Positions 33,990 to 43,883 of a stretch of 64,000 nt of DNA are shown here, piece after piece (positions within the stretch are counted from its first letter, which is position 1; each line of letters begins with the position of its first letter). This DNA comes from Acetobacter oryzifermentans (GTDB lineage Bacteria; Pseudomonadota; Alphaproteobacteria; Acetobacterales; Acetobacteraceae). The notes beneath the pieces are model-generated. The model searched no databases. It was not told the DNA's origin and worked only from the letters and a program-made list of their open reading frames with translations. The DNA lies in contig NZ_CP011120.1 in the NCBI RefSeq assembly GCF_001628715.1, positions 558,001 through 622,000 of the forward strand, read 5' to 3'. Both the position numbers and the translations under genes were made by a program.

Positions 33990-36900
33990 TTACTTTACGC
34001 TGGCAGCCCGCATGAACTGCTTTAATTCCAGAACAACAGCAGTTTTCATGCTGTCCACCGCTTGTTTGACTTGGTTTGTGGCATCTACCGCATCAGCAGA
34101 AAGCTGCTTGGCCAAGGCTGCCGTAAACTGTCCCGTGTCCACGTTGGCTACGGATTGCAGCATGGTCAGGTTTTTCTGAAATTCCTTTGCGTAATCAGCA
34201 CCGGAACCAAACCACTCCTTGGCCAGTGTCAGATCAGATTGGGCATCCGATTGCAGGCGCGAAAGCGCGTTGTAATCACCACCCATGGCCGCCTGATAAT
34301 CAGTGTTCAGATTATCGTTGGCGGCCTTGTATTGATCTTCCACAGACAAAGGCGAGGCATCAGACGTGGCCAGACCTTGCACATATGTGCCCAGATTGGA
34401 GAACACAGACGCCACGGATTGATCTGCCTGATCCAGATATTCCTGCTGCGCCTCAAGAGATTTCTCCTGATACTCCTGCTGGATCTGCAACCGCTCGGCA
34501 TTCTGGGTTTTCTCCAGATCTGCAAGCTGCTGCTGGTAGGTGACGTTATCGGCAAAGTTGTCACCCAGAAAGCCCCGCCAGTTATCCTGCAACTGCTGGA
34601 TTTCCTGCGCTGCTGATACCTGCTGATTGAGCAGATCCGCACCTTCCTGATCACCCGTGGCAGACAGATAACGTGCCTGCACGGACTGATCAGATTGCGA
34701 AAGCGTGGTTTGCTCATTGGCAATCATGGCAGCAGCAATGGCATTGCCCTTATCAAGCAGCGCCTGGGCATCCAGACCGTAGGATGCTGCCGTGTTGGCG
34801 GCGTCCTGGTATTTCTGCTTCAGGTCATCCACCTGCTGCATCAGGCTTTCGGAACCGGATGCCGTAACATCCAGAAGCCCTGGCATTGTGGTGCCTACAA
34901 ATTCCTCAATAGCCTCAAACTTGCTTTGCAGGTCATCTACGGAATAGGTGCCACCATCCAGAGTGGAAAGCGCCTTGGCCATATCCCCCGTGTAGCCGGT
35001 GAAATGATCCACCGTGACGTGGGAACTGTCATCAAACTTTGAGACAGACACTTTCATGCTGTCCAGTTCGTCTGCAAGGCTTTTCAGGCTTTCCAGATCC
35101 TGCGTGAACGTGTCCACGCTATCGAAACTGGATGGCATGAGCTGCTTCAGCTCCTGCTGCATGGTGGCGTCTGAACTTGTCAGATCCAGATCAGGCAGCA
35201 GATCTGTCAGGCTGTAGGTGGTGGATTTCTTGCCCTTTTTAGACCAGCCAACCTTGCCGATGGTATCCGTGTTTGTGGCAGATACGCCCGTGTAGTCGAA
35301 CGCATTGTTGATGCTGTCCAGATCAGTCTGAAGGCCGGATGCTACGTTATCATTGTCATGAATATCCTTGTAAACATGGCCGCTTATTCCAAGCTGGCCG
35401 TTATCCACGGAAACGTATTGATAGTCTTTTTCCCGCTTGGCGAATAAGGGTGCCAGCAGGTTGTAAGCCATCTCACCAATGCCGAAGGCCGCGCCTGCCA
35501 TTCCCATGTAGGAACCGATGGAGGAAACAGCACTGCCAAAGCTGCTGAAAATGCCGCTGCCATCAGCTGCCTTGCCAGAAAACAGGTTTTCCAGCGCGGA
35601 AGATGAACCAACTGATGAGAGCATTCCCACATTTGCAGTAGGCGCCCAGTCAGAAGCAGGCATAGCATTTTCTGCAACTGAATTGCGATATGCCTGTTGC
35701 TGTCCGATGGACAACCCAGAGAGATTACCCAAAGCGCCCAATGAACTGCTTTTATCATCAGCGGAGAACAGACTACCGATATCCCCCAGCGTAGTGCGGG
35801 ATTGACCATCTATGCTGTTCAATAGCGGATTAACCAATGCCAACCGCGCAACTGTACTGGCAACAGATGCTTCCACACCTTGCAACATGCTTTTGAAAGA
35901 CATTCCTGCTGATGTGCCTTGCACAAATCCCTGCACAACACCATCAGAAAGCTGGTCTGTCATATCGCTGATGGTGCCGGTAAAATCACTCATCACCTGC
36001 TGTGCATGCTGGTATTCTGCCGTGGCATTAGAAAGAGCATCTGTGCTGGCCAGCAGCTTCTGGGAATATTCATCTGTTAATGATCGGCCTTCCCTATAAA
36101 GCTGTTGCTCTACTTCCATATGGGCAATCAGTTTCTGGCGTGCATCATCATTGGAACCGATCAGGGATGTTTCAGTTTGCAAGATAGCAACCTGATCCAT
36201 GTTTTGATTGGTCTGGCCGATTATCTGGGTATTCTGCTGGGCAACACTCCATGCTTTTGCCTTGGCAATTCTTTCCTGCATGGCTTGCAGAAATTCAGGC
36301 GTATCTTTTTGGAAGCTGTTTTCCGCATCCATGTAGGCAGAAACATATTCCGTTGCATCCTCTGCTGATATTTTACCATCAGCATAGGCCGCGTTGACTT
36401 TATCCAGAGCCTGCGTCTGATCTCCAAGAGCGGCGGTGCCAGCATTCCACTGGTCTGCCAGAATGGATTGCTCACGCGCCTGCGCCGCCATAATCTGAGC
36501 AGCAGATGCATGTGCCCCATTCTGCTTCTGCTGCGCCTGATCAATTTCCTGCGCCACGCTGACCATCTGCCGGTCATAACCCGTTAAGGCAGATGCACTT
36601 TGCGCGGCCAGCGTTTGTGAATGATCCACTTCCTGCAAGGGATCTCGCAGGTTGGCAAGAGAGGCGCTGGTAGCGTCTATCTGGCCATGAATAATTTTTG
36701 TCTGATCAGACCACTCTTTCTGGGAAATAATGCCAGCTTGGCGTTCCTTGTCCAAATTTCCCAGAGCAGTGTATTCACCCTGTAGGGAGCGGGTTAAATC
36801 ATCATGCTGGCCAGCAACACTTGGGTCACCCTTTGAGACCTGAGACGAAACAGACTGATCCATCCGGGCACTTTCAACAGCGCTGTAAGCATTGCCGCCC

Positions 36901-39695
36901 GTAACCTTGGTGACATAATCAGACGTTTCCTTGGGGATAGTTGTGCGCTTGCCGCTGATATATTCATCCAGCGCCGTTTCACCCCAATTATAGGCCATCG
37001 CCACAAGTTTTTGATTGTGGTGATATTTATCATACAGGTGCACCAGATAGTCCGCACTGGCAGACACATTGCCGTGCAGATCTGTCAGATCATTTCCGGC
37101 CGCATTTATGGGCTTCACCTGCATGGCGCCAATGGCACCTGCGCTGGAGCGCACGACCTGCCCATGTAGATATTGGCCCGTGCTGCTTTCCGCTGGTGCA
37201 ATAGCGTGCATCAGACTGGTGATATCACCATTCAGGTGCTGTTCTTGCGCCACCTGATTGATCATGCTTTGCACAGCAGAAATGCCACCATCATGCACAA
37301 GGCTATGGTTTGCGGCTGTGTTGGTGGGCATGGAGAACGTAGGATCTGCCGTGTTACCCTGCGCCATGAGCTTTTGCAGGTTTTCAGGCATCAGCTTTTC
37401 AATCTTGCCTTCCAGCCAGCTAAAGCCGCTAGATGATCCAGCTTTGATGCTACTCCAAATGCTGGAGAGTTCATCAGGCAGTTTTTTAAGCTGCTTGACC
37501 AGATCATCCGCAGCGTTGATGCCCTCAGTCGCCATGGAGACAAACAGATCTCCAATGCTACGGGTTTCTGCTGCAATGGCGCTGGATGCACCGCCCATTT
37601 CATCGCTCAGCTTGCGCCAAGCCGCCTGAAATGGTGTCAGGCCCTGATCGGCAGCCCCATGAATGGCGCTTTCCAGCTTCTGGATCACCAGGGAAACGGC
37701 ATCAGCCTGCTGGCCCATCTGCACCATATGCTGCACGCTCAGCACCAACCCAGCGTTGAAGCCGGGCAAATGCTGATCTGCCAGCGCCTGTGCTTCCTTG
37801 TCCGGATCTTCCAATGCTGCTGCCAGTGTCTTGGCGGCATCTGGTACCGTGGTGTTCATGACCGCAGCCAGATCTCGGCTGTCTGCTGTCAGACGCTGGA
37901 TCTGGCTGGCATCCACCGTAGGCACAGCCGCAATGGTCTGCACTGTGGTGCGGCTGTCTGAGAGCGAGATATCATCATACTGGTCATGCAACGCACGGGC
38001 GGCATTTTCAGCAGATGTGGCCATATCATTGTAATCGGCCCGCGTGGCACGCAGATGGGTGGAAAGCTGTGCGAGGCTTTCCTGTTCGCTTTCCGCATAT
38101 TTGCCCACGCCAAGAATGGCCGCACCCGCTGCACCCGCTGCAATGGCCAGACCGGCGGGGCCTGCCAAGCCGCTTGCTACTCGCGCCAGCGCGCCATCCA
38201 GACCGCCCATCACCTGCACCATATTGGGCACCTGATAGAACGCGGCCTGCAATGGGCTGCCACCAGCCAGAACCTGATCAAAAAACTTATGGGTTTCGTC
38301 TGCCAGAATACCCATTTCGAACGAAGTCAGCTTAACGGATGCCGCATTTCCACCTTGCGCGGCTTTCTGGCGGTTCAGACTATCTGTAGCCTTGTCCACA
38401 TAGGCATCATATTCTTTCTGATTGATAATGCCTGTTGCCAGAGCACTATCAGCTTCTGCAACAGCATTGGCGTAATCGCGTTCAGCCGCTGCCAGTGGCA
38501 CAATCTTGGCCCGAATGGCATCGGCATCCGCAAAAGCGCCGGTGACATCCTCCAGACGGGATGCGCTCAGATCATTACTGGGCAGGCTGATGCCCAGATT
38601 GCTGTTGAGATTGCTCTGGTAGGAACTGGCAATGCTGGACAGAGCGCCATCAGAGGCACGCTGCATGGCGGCATAATCTGCCGTGATATCCTGCACGCCC
38701 TTGCGGTATCCGTTCAGGGACAGCAGATTGTTTTCAAAGGCAGACCGCAGCTCACGCAGGGACATGACTTCTGCCATTTCAGCGGCAGAGAGCTTTTCCA
38801 GAACAGCAGATGCGCTGGAACCATCTTCACCCATTTTGGTGAAGGTTTCTGCCGTAGCAGTCTGTTCCAGACGCAGCTTTGCTTCCTGCTGCACCAGGGC
38901 ATCAATCTTTTCCCGCTGGGCATCCAGAACGCGCGTAACATCTTCCGGACTGGTGCTGCCGCTTCCAATGGCTTCAACACCACGGGCATCCAGCCGGTCA
39001 TACTCATCCTGTGCCAGACGGATCTGGCGCTGGATCTTGGAAATACTGTCCCCCGTACGTGCAGCAGAATTTTGCCAGGTCTTATCCGCACTGGTGGCGC
39101 TACGGGTGATAACCGTCACCAGATCTTCAGCAGATTTTTTGGTATCGCTCAGAACATCGTCAAAAGAGGCCCCCATTTTGCCCGCAGAAGCAGAGACCTG
39201 GTCAGATGTTGCTCCAATTCCAGACAGAGCTTTATCCGCATCAGTGGCCGCCTCTGTGATCACAGCGCCCATGTCTTCAGCAGATTTTGTGATAATACCT
39301 AAGCCATCTTCAAAAGATGTGCCGATCTGGTCTGCTGCTCCGGCTGTATTTTCTGCCGCTGTATCAATCGATGTAAGGGCTTTTTCAGCATTACCTGCGC
39401 CAAGCAGCACATCATGACTGATTTGGGAAATACCATCTTCCAGGTGGCCTAAAGAATTTTCAACCTTTCCCGCCCCGGCCGTGGCAGCTTCCACAGCACT
39501 GGAAATGGCTGTTTCTGTATCCTCCATCCCCTCTTTAAGGGATGTGCCAAGACGTGCGCCATTTTCTACCAGCGCATCAGTTTTATCCAGAAGCGTGTCT
39601 ATGCGTGCGCCAGCGGCTTCCGTGGGCTGTGCAGTCTGGTCATCCACCACAAAACGGGTGATGACTTCATTGATAACCTCAGAAACTTTAGCCAT
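33990..39695 (-). CDS. tape measure protein with lytic transglycosylase domain
   Basis: A 1901-residue protein, mostly long coiled-coil, Ala/Asp/Gln-rich helix. About residues 460-510 are hydrophobic (GLAGPAGLAIAAGAAGAAIL), as in other tape measures. Around residues 820-910 there is a lytic transglycosylase-like segment (HAIAPAESSTG with the catalytic Glu, GAIGAMQVKP, AMAYNWGETALDEY), which would open the cell wall during DNA entry. The length predicts a tail of roughly 0.25-0.3 micrometre by the usual 0.15 nm per residue rule. It overlaps the next gene by 8 bp. Confidence 0.92.
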   Translation of the reverse strand: MAKVSEVINEVITRFVVDDQTAQPTEAAGARIDTLLDKTDALVENGARLGTSLKEGMEDTETAISSAVEAATAGAGKVENSLGHLEDGISQISHDVLLGAGNAEKALTSIDTAAENTAGAADQIGTSFEDGLGIITKSAEDMGAVITEAATDADKALSGIGATSDQVSASAGKMGASFDDVLSDTKKSAEDLVTVITRSATSADKTWQNSAARTGDSISKIQRQIRLAQDEYDRLDARGVEAIGSGSTSPEDVTRVLDAQREKIDALVQQEAKLRLEQTATAETFTKMGEDGSSASAVLEKLSAAEMAEVMSLRELRSAFENNLLSLNGYRKGVQDITADYAAMQRASDGALSSIASSYQSNLNSNLGISLPSNDLSASRLEDVTGAFADADAIRAKIVPLAAAERDYANAVAEADSALATGIINQKEYDAYVDKATDSLNRQKAAQGGNAASVKLTSFEMGILADETHKFFDQVLAGGSPLQAAFYQVPNMVQVMGGLDGALARVASGLAGPAGLAIAAGAAGAAILGVGKYAESEQESLAQLSTHLRATRADYNDMATSAENAARALHDQYDDISLSDSRTTVQTIAAVPTVDASQIQRLTADSRDLAAVMNTTVPDAAKTLAAALEDPDKEAQALADQHLPGFNAGLVLSVQHMVQMGQQADAVSLVIQKLESAIHGAADQGLTPFQAAWRKLSDEMGGASSAIAAETRSIGDLFVSMATEGINAADDLVKQLKKLPDELSSIWSSIKAGSSSGFSWLEGKIEKLMPENLQKLMAQGNTADPTFSMPTNTAANHSLVHDGGISAVQSMINQVAQEQHLNGDITSLMHAIAPAESSTGQYLHGQVVRSSAGAIGAMQVKPINAAGNDLTDLHGNVSASADYLVHLYDKYHHNQKLVAMAYNWGETALDEYISGKRTTIPKETSDYVTKVTGGNAYSAVESARMDQSVSSQVSKGDPSVAGQHDDLTRSLQGEYTALGNLDKERQAGIISQKEWSDQTKIIHGQIDATSASLANLRDPLQEVDHSQTLAAQSASALTGYDRQMVSVAQEIDQAQQKQNGAHASAAQIMAAQAREQSILADQWNAGTAALGDQTQALDKVNAAYADGKISAEDATEYVSAYMDAENSFQKDTPEFLQAMQERIAKAKAWSVAQQNTQIIGQTNQNMDQVAILQTETSLIGSNDDARQKLIAHMEVEQQLYREGRSLTDEYSQKLLASTDALSNATAEYQHAQQVMSDFTGTISDMTDQLSDGVVQGFVQGTSAGMSFKSMLQGVEASVASTVARLALVNPLLNSIDGQSRTTLGDIGSLFSADDKSSSLGALGNLSGLSIGQQQAYRNSVAENAMPASDWAPTANVGMLSSVGSSSALENLFSGKAADGSGIFSSFGSAVSSIGSYMGMAGAAFGIGEMAYNLLAPLFAKREKDYQYVSVDNGQLGISGHVYKDIHDNDNVASGLQTDLDSINNAFDYTGVSATNTDTIGKVGWSKKGKKSTTYSLTDLLPDLDLTSSDATMQQELKQLMPSSFDSVDTFTQDLESLKSLADELDSMKVSVSKFDDSSHVTVDHFTGYTGDMAKALSTLDGGTYSVDDLQSKFEAIEEFVGTTMPGLLDVTASGSESLMQQVDDLKQKYQDAANTAASYGLDAQALLDKGNAIAAAMIANEQTTLSQSDQSVQARYLSATGDQEGADLLNQQVSAAQEIQQLQDNWRGFLGDNFADNVTYQQQLADLEKTQNAERLQIQQEYQEKSLEAQQEYLDQADQSVASVFSNLGTYVQGLATSDASPLSVEDQYKAANDNLNTDYQAAMGGDYNALSRLQSDAQSDLTLAKEWFGSGADYAKEFQKNLTMLQSVANVDTGQFTAALAKQLSADAVDATNQVKQAVDSMKTAVVLELKQFMRAASVK

Positions 39696-40419
39696 TGGAA
39701 GGCTCCGTCAGCACAAGGGCAGGATACGTCATGACTTGCCCGGCCTGCCGATCCTTACGGTTGCTCCGGCGTGGCTTACGCAGACGTTCAAACCCGCTTT
39801 TCTTGGAAAATGTCAGGCCGCTTTCGATTCCCTGCGCTTTCAGGATGTATGGCAGGCGTTCGCCACGGGCATCGCGCCCATCTGACAAGGACAGGAATTT
39901 GCGGGTAATTTTGAGTGTGGGATATTGTTTCATGGCCGCTTGCCGTGCGGCCTCCACTATTCCAGGCGGCACACTGGTAATCTGCCCACCCGTATCAATC
40001 TTGCGGGCATAGGGCATGGTATTCACGATTTCCACCGTGCTACCCGGCTGAATGGTGGCGGCCGGACGTGTCCACCACTCTCCATTCACACGCACAGCCC
40101 AACTGTCACGATACGCTCCGCTGCGTACTGGCGAATGCGTCTGGCAATACTGCAGGGCAAATGCCACGGCCTGCGCCAGATAGGAAAACACGTAACGGAC
40201 AATGCCACCATCCAGATTGACGCTTTCTTCATCAGCTCCCACATGCCCATCCACAGCTGTGAGGAATGTGCTGGAGGCACGCCCGGATGCAATCAGTTCA
40301 TCACGATTAGCACGGCAGGCATCAGCAGCTGCTTTATGGAGAGCAGCAGAAGATAGACTTGCACGCGCAGAGACAATGATCTGTTTGCGCAGAACGTCTG
40401 CCATACGTGCCCGTGCCAT
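39688..40419 (-). CDS. phage minor tail or head-tail completion protein
   Basis: A 243-residue protein, basic at both ends. The middle (YCQTHSPVRSGAYRDSWAVR, then TVEIVNTMPYARKID) matches the pattern of HK97 gp10-like tail completion proteins, in which the 'SPVxTGxYRxS' and 'N..pYA..lE' elements recur. It lies unusually between the tail chaperone frame and the tape measure. The C-terminus ends in a long basic tail. Confidence 0.65.
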   Translation of the reverse strand: MARARMADVLRKQIIVSARASLSSAALHKAAADACRANRDELIASGRASSTFLTAVDGHVGADEESVNLDGGIVRYVFSYLAQAVAFALQYCQTHSPVRSGAYRDSWAVRVNGEWWTRPAATIQPGSTVEIVNTMPYARKIDTGGQITSVPPGIVEAARQAAMKQYPTLKITRKFLSLSDGRDARGERLPYILKAQGIESGLTFSKKSGFERLRKPRRSNRKDRQAGQVMTYPALVLTEPSNG

Positions 40420-40423
40420 GATG

Positions 40424-40798
40424 CTATTTTTTCCTAAAAGTGTATTCCAGATCTAGTTTGATCTGTCGGTTACGGATCTGAAGGAATGTCTGATCCATTG
40501 ATTTGACGAGCTGGAACGTGAAGTCTGTTTCCGCCTCATTTAGCAGGTGCATCTGGCACCAGAGCAGTATCTCGGCATCAGCCAGTGGCTGCGGATAGGC
40601 AACATTACGAATGGCCCCCATACCCGCGCCAAAACCCTCTGGACGATGCAGGCGCGTGCCAGCCACGCCATGCCAGCACCGCCAGGGCAGCATGTTGGCT
40701 GGCTCTGGATCAACTTTCCGTAGCCAAGCATCCCATGCTTCCCATTCATGTTTTGGCGGTGGCAGCACGCCGCAACGCCCTGCAACCGGCCCATCCAC
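40424..40798 (-). CDS. tail assembly chaperone, -1 frame (T-like) extension
   Basis: This 124-codon frame opens at a GTG but has no ribosome site. It lies in the -1 frame relative to the upstream chaperone gene and is open back through that gene's stop. A GGGAAAC slippery heptamer (minus strand, 40825-40831) lies in the correct phase immediately before the TGA at 40822, as with GGGAAAG in lambda G-T. It is therefore best read as the C-terminal part of a frameshift product, as in many siphoviruses. Confidence 0.75.
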   Translation of the reverse strand: MDGPVAGRCGVLPPPKHEWEAWDAWLRKVDPEPANMLPWRCWHGVAGTRLHRPEGFGAGMGAIRNVAYPQPLADAEILLWCQMHLLNEAETDFTFQLVKSMDQTFLQIRNRQIKLDLEYTFRKK

Positions 40799-40821
40799 CA
40801 GATGCCAGCGCAGGGCGGCTA

Positions 40822-41256
40822 TCAGTTTCCCTCAGCGGCCTGAAGCTGTTCCTTGGTCGCACGGCCTACAGAAGCCGCAGCCTGCAATGCCAGGGCAAGC
40901 AATGCGCGGTTTTCGCGGTGCGTGATCATTTCCTTGAAGGTGGCAATATCAATCGGGGCGCCATCATCATTTTCCAGATCCTGCACGTCAATCAGGCACT
41001 TTTCACTCAGAGCCTGCGCCTGGCACGCATCATCCATGGAGGGTGGCAGATTGTTGGGATCTACCGGCACGTCAGTTGCAGACAGGCCGGTATTATATTT
41101 GATGGCAGCAGCGCGGCGCAGCGCCCACAGACGGTCTGCATAATCTGCCGTCATGCCTTTGGTGACGATGGTGAACTGGTCTGTCACGCCAACAGTAACA
41201 GGTGTGCCCTCAGCGATTGCAGCAGCGTTGCGGGTAAAGGAAGAAAGTCTGGCCAT
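40822..41256 (-). CDS. tail assembly chaperone (G-like)
   Basis: A 144-residue protein between the major tail protein and the tape measure region, the place of lambda gpG. It is helical and ends AAEGN at the slippery site, just before its stop. The in-frame protein alone and a longer -1 product reaching 40424 would be made in a fixed ratio. The two forms are known to coat tape measure protein during assembly in related phages. Confidence 0.75.
   Translation of the reverse strand: MARLSSFTRNAAAIAEGTPVTVGVTDQFTIVTKGMTADYADRLWALRRAAAIKYNTGLSATDVPVDPNNLPPSMDDACQAQALSEKCLIDVQDLENDDGAPIDIATFKEMITHRENRALLALALQAAASVGRATKEQLQAAEGN
40825..40831 (-). promoter_or_regulatory. -1 ribosomal frameshift slippery heptamer GGGAAAC
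   Basis: On the minus strand the bases read GAG GGA AAC TGA in the chaperone frame, so G-GGA-AAC has the X-XXY-YYZ phasing required for simultaneous slippage. After the slip the frame continues as CTG ATA GCC and on without stop to 40424. Direct observation of sequence; function is inferred from the lambda precedent. Confidence 0.75.
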
Positions 41257-41347
41257 TGTGTAAAACCCTGTGAGTTGTGGGTACGAATGAAAAAGGCATC
41301 CAGATTATGGATGCCATTCGTGAAACCTGTTTGGTGGAAAGGAACGA

Positions 41348-42598
41348 TCAGGAACCGGTAGCCGCAACGCCGCTCAGACGGAAAATGGCAAACGTGGCGC
41401 CACCATCGGGTGCCGGGTTACCCTCAATATCAAACGAGGCTTTCACGGTCTGATTGGTTTGTGAGCTGTTCACTTTACCATTCCGCAACGCCGCATTGGT
41501 AAATACAAAGGCATAACCGTTGCCGCTATCGTCAACGGTTTTTACAACAATCGGCCCCTGTGTGCCTGCAATACAGGCAGTGTATTCATCCCAGCTGCGG
41601 AAATAGAACTCAATACTGCCAGATGCCGTAAACTGGCCAGTGCGCACACCACACGCATCAGCATGCCCCATGCCATAATCATTGGCAGATCCATCACGCG
41701 CCAGCGTGCAGGTAAACTGCGTCAGGCAGCCCTGCGGCGCATCGCCGAAGACCGTAGCACCCAGAAAATTGTTGACCGAGTTATGAACATCGCCGGATGG
41801 CGCGGCCAGCACTGCGGTTGCAATATCTGTGGCGGACTGTGTTTCGTTCGCACTGGTGACATCTACGCTGACAGTGCCAAACTGCGCCTGTTGTAACTGG
41901 AATTGCACCTGCGTCACCAGACTGCCTGGATAAAGCAGGAATTTTCCTAGAAGCTTTTTGCGAATGGTGAAGGTTTTATCCAAAGAGCCATTCTGGATAT
42001 CAGCCAGAGTAATGGTGGCGCCATCACTCAATACTGTGGCATCCGCAATCGGCAACGTGCCAGGAGAAAATTCCAAACCGGGGTTTGAAATATTATTCAG
42101 AATATAGACGGCAAAAACGTCAATTCCAGCAATTTTATCCACCACATGCACAGTGCCCGATGTTGGGAAATTCACGAGCGCAGAGGCGGGTATTGTGATA
42201 ATATCACGCCCACTGTGATAGGAATTTTTCAGGTGAACGGTGCCAGTTATGGCCGGCGTTGCTTTTGAATTGATTGTAACAGATGGGGGTGCTTCTGACC
42301 AATCCTCTCCCATCACGCCAGCAATCAGATCATCAAATGTGCCAGATGACAGAGCGCCAGAAATGGTGCCTGATGCGGAAACCTGCGTGACAACAGATTG
42401 AGAAACCTGCTTGAGCGCATTGATTTCTTCCGGCCGCGCCGTTGTCTGCCCGCGTGAGAAACTTTCACCCGTGATGCGCAATGCCTGATAATTGCCCGAA
42501 GGCGGCGTGGCATAGGTTACCTCCAGCACAAAATCCATGAGCGTATCATTGGTTTGTGCGCCAGCAGCCAGCCCTGCTGTGGCTCCAGTAAAAGCCAT
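41348..42598 (-). CDS. major tail tube protein
   Basis: A 416-residue beta-rich protein. Its N-terminal part (MAFTGATAGLAAGAQTND, PSGNYQALRITGESF) and the TASGSIEFYFRSWDEYT / GQTTARPEEINALKQVSQSV segments resemble siphovirus tail tube proteins, and its place just before the tail chaperone is the standard one. It is long for the family, with possible extra immunoglobulin-like inserts around residues 100-220. The start at 42598 has GAGG upstream; the frame reaches 42622. Confidence 0.75.
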   Translation of the reverse strand: MAFTGATAGLAAGAQTNDTLMDFVLEVTYATPPSGNYQALRITGESFSRGQTTARPEEINALKQVSQSVVTQVSASGTISGALSSGTFDDLIAGVMGEDWSEAPPSVTINSKATPAITGTVHLKNSYHSGRDIITIPASALVNFPTSGTVHVVDKIAGIDVFAVYILNNISNPGLEFSPGTLPIADATVLSDGATITLADIQNGSLDKTFTIRKKLLGKFLLYPGSLVTQVQFQLQQAQFGTVSVDVTSANETQSATDIATAVLAAPSGDVHNSVNNFLGATVFGDAPQGCLTQFTCTLARDGSANDYGMGHADACGVRTGQFTASGSIEFYFRSWDEYTACIAGTQGPIVVKTVDDSGNGYAFVFTNAALRNGKVNSSQTNQTVKASFDIEGNPAPDGGATFAIFRLSGVAATGS

Positions 42599-42664
42599 GT
42601 TTACCTCAATAAAAAAGGCCACCCGAAGGCGGCCTGTGTTGAAAGGATGGAAACGGGATCAGCG

Positions 42665-43111
42665 TTAGCTGGCAGGCGTTGCCGGGCTTTCTGTTTCGCT
42701 GGAGGCAGGCGCTGCCTCAGTGCCTGATGTTGCCGGAGCCGCTACAGGCTTTTCATCCACCGGCATCAGGCCGAGGCGGAAACCCATATACTGCGACATG
42801 GACAGACACAGATTGGAGGCATCGCACAGCGCAGAAACAAGCTGCTGCCCATCTTCCACCCACGGTTGATCTGTGCCGCCAACCTGCGCCAGCACTGTGT
42901 AGGACTTGCCTTTTTCGGCATCAGCAACAGGCGAGAAATCCGGCAGGCCACGTACTTCATGATACAGCCACGCGCCATAACGCAGGCCTGTACCAACGGT
43001 GGGTGCAATCAATGCCAGAGCGGCAGTGGTGCTTTCGGCTTCTACAGCCGCGCCGGAAAGCTGGAACTTGCCGGAACCGGCTGCAGTTTCGATAAGAGGA
43101 TAGAATTTCAT
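42665..43111 (-). CDS. phage structural protein of unknown role
   Basis: A 148-residue protein with Trp/Tyr-rich core (LRYGAWLYHEVRGLPDFSPV) and a Pro/Ala/Ser-rich C-terminal tail. It lies between the tail terminator-like gene and the tube gene and shares a 4-bp overlap with the former. It may be a minor tail component; nothing more is recognisable. Confidence 0.55.
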   Translation of the reverse strand: MKFYPLIETAAGSGKFQLSGAAVEAESTTAALALIAPTVGTGLRYGAWLYHEVRGLPDFSPVADAEKGKSYTVLAQVGGTDQPWVEDGQQLVSALCDASNLCLSMSQYMGFRLGLMPVDEKPVAAPATSGTEAAPASSETESPATPAS

Positions 43112-43548
43112 GGGGTTTGTTCCGTAATATTCTGCCAGCGGTAATCCACCATCAGCGTGGCGACGTACCAGTTACCTGTCTGGCCAAGAAAAGAAGGTGG
43201 CGTGTAATTCTGGCCATCGTAAAACAGGCCAGCGGGCCAGCGTTTATCCGGATCGGCTGGCTGGGTGCGAAACGCAGCCTCAAACGCATTCATGATGGAC
43301 AGCACGGTGGGTGTGTTCATCTTGCCCTGGGGGATCCAGAGCATGATGCAGATCTGCCCGCTTTCCTGTGCCTGCTTATCACCCAGTTCCAGGCTTTCTA
43401 TACTGGAGGATGCCAGATCCAGTGCAGCAAAGGCTTTGATATCACCTGTAAAATCCCAGATCAGTGGATCACCAATTAGCAGCCCCAACTTTGCTGCCAC
43501 GGCACTTGCACGGGCATAGGCATCATTCCAGACTATTTCCGAGGGCAT
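43108..43548 (-). CDS. tail terminator-like protein
   Basis: A 146-residue protein (MPSEIVWNDAYARASAVAAK). Order in the neck-tail module (after the connector genes, before the tube) and size point to the tail terminator family of HK97-like phages. No sharp motif can be cited. Confidence 0.55.
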   Translation of the reverse strand: MPSEIVWNDAYARASAVAAKLGLLIGDPLIWDFTGDIKAFAALDLASSSIESLELGDKQAQESGQICIMLWIPQGKMNTPTVLSIMNAFEAAFRTQPADPDKRWPAGLFYDGQNYTPPSFLGQTGNWYVATLMVDYRWQNITEQTP

Positions 43549-43883
43549 CAGTCGCCTCCTGCTGCAATCAGCGTCCAGCCGCAGATGTTCGCCCCGTCAT
43601 AAACGGGCGTGGCATCTGTCAGCGTGTAGGTTTTGGGGCCATCCTGAAGGTAGCATTGTGCCCGTGGCGTCACGTTGGCCGCATTCAGCTCATCCGCCAG
43701 TGTCTGGGCAATGAATGCCGCCTTGGGCATGCCGTCTGCCAGCTGTGAAGATTGCGGCGGTGGCGCATACGCACGCAACGTGACCGGATTGCTGCCATCC
43801 CGCGCCGTGAGCACCATCTGGCGGCCACTTCTGGCAAGCAGCCGCTTGCGGGTTTCGGTAATCTGGCCCATCAGGCCATCCAA
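43548..43883 (-). CDS. head-tail joining protein
   Basis: A 111-residue protein beginning MDGLMGQITETRKRLLARSG. It overlaps the connector gene by 13 bp and ends at the start of the next gene. Position and length match the small head-tail closure proteins between the connector and the tail terminator. Confidence 0.6.
   Translation of the reverse strand: MDGLMGQITETRKRLLARSGRQMVLTARDGSNPVTLRAYAPPPQSSQLADGMPKAAFIAQTLADELNAANVTPRAQCYLQDGPKTYTLTDATPVYDGANICGWTLIAAGGD

Noticed and set aside
37986..39302. 438-residue open frame opposite the tape measure gene
   Set aside because: It lies wholly antisense to the tape measure protein and has no recognisable domain or ribosome site.
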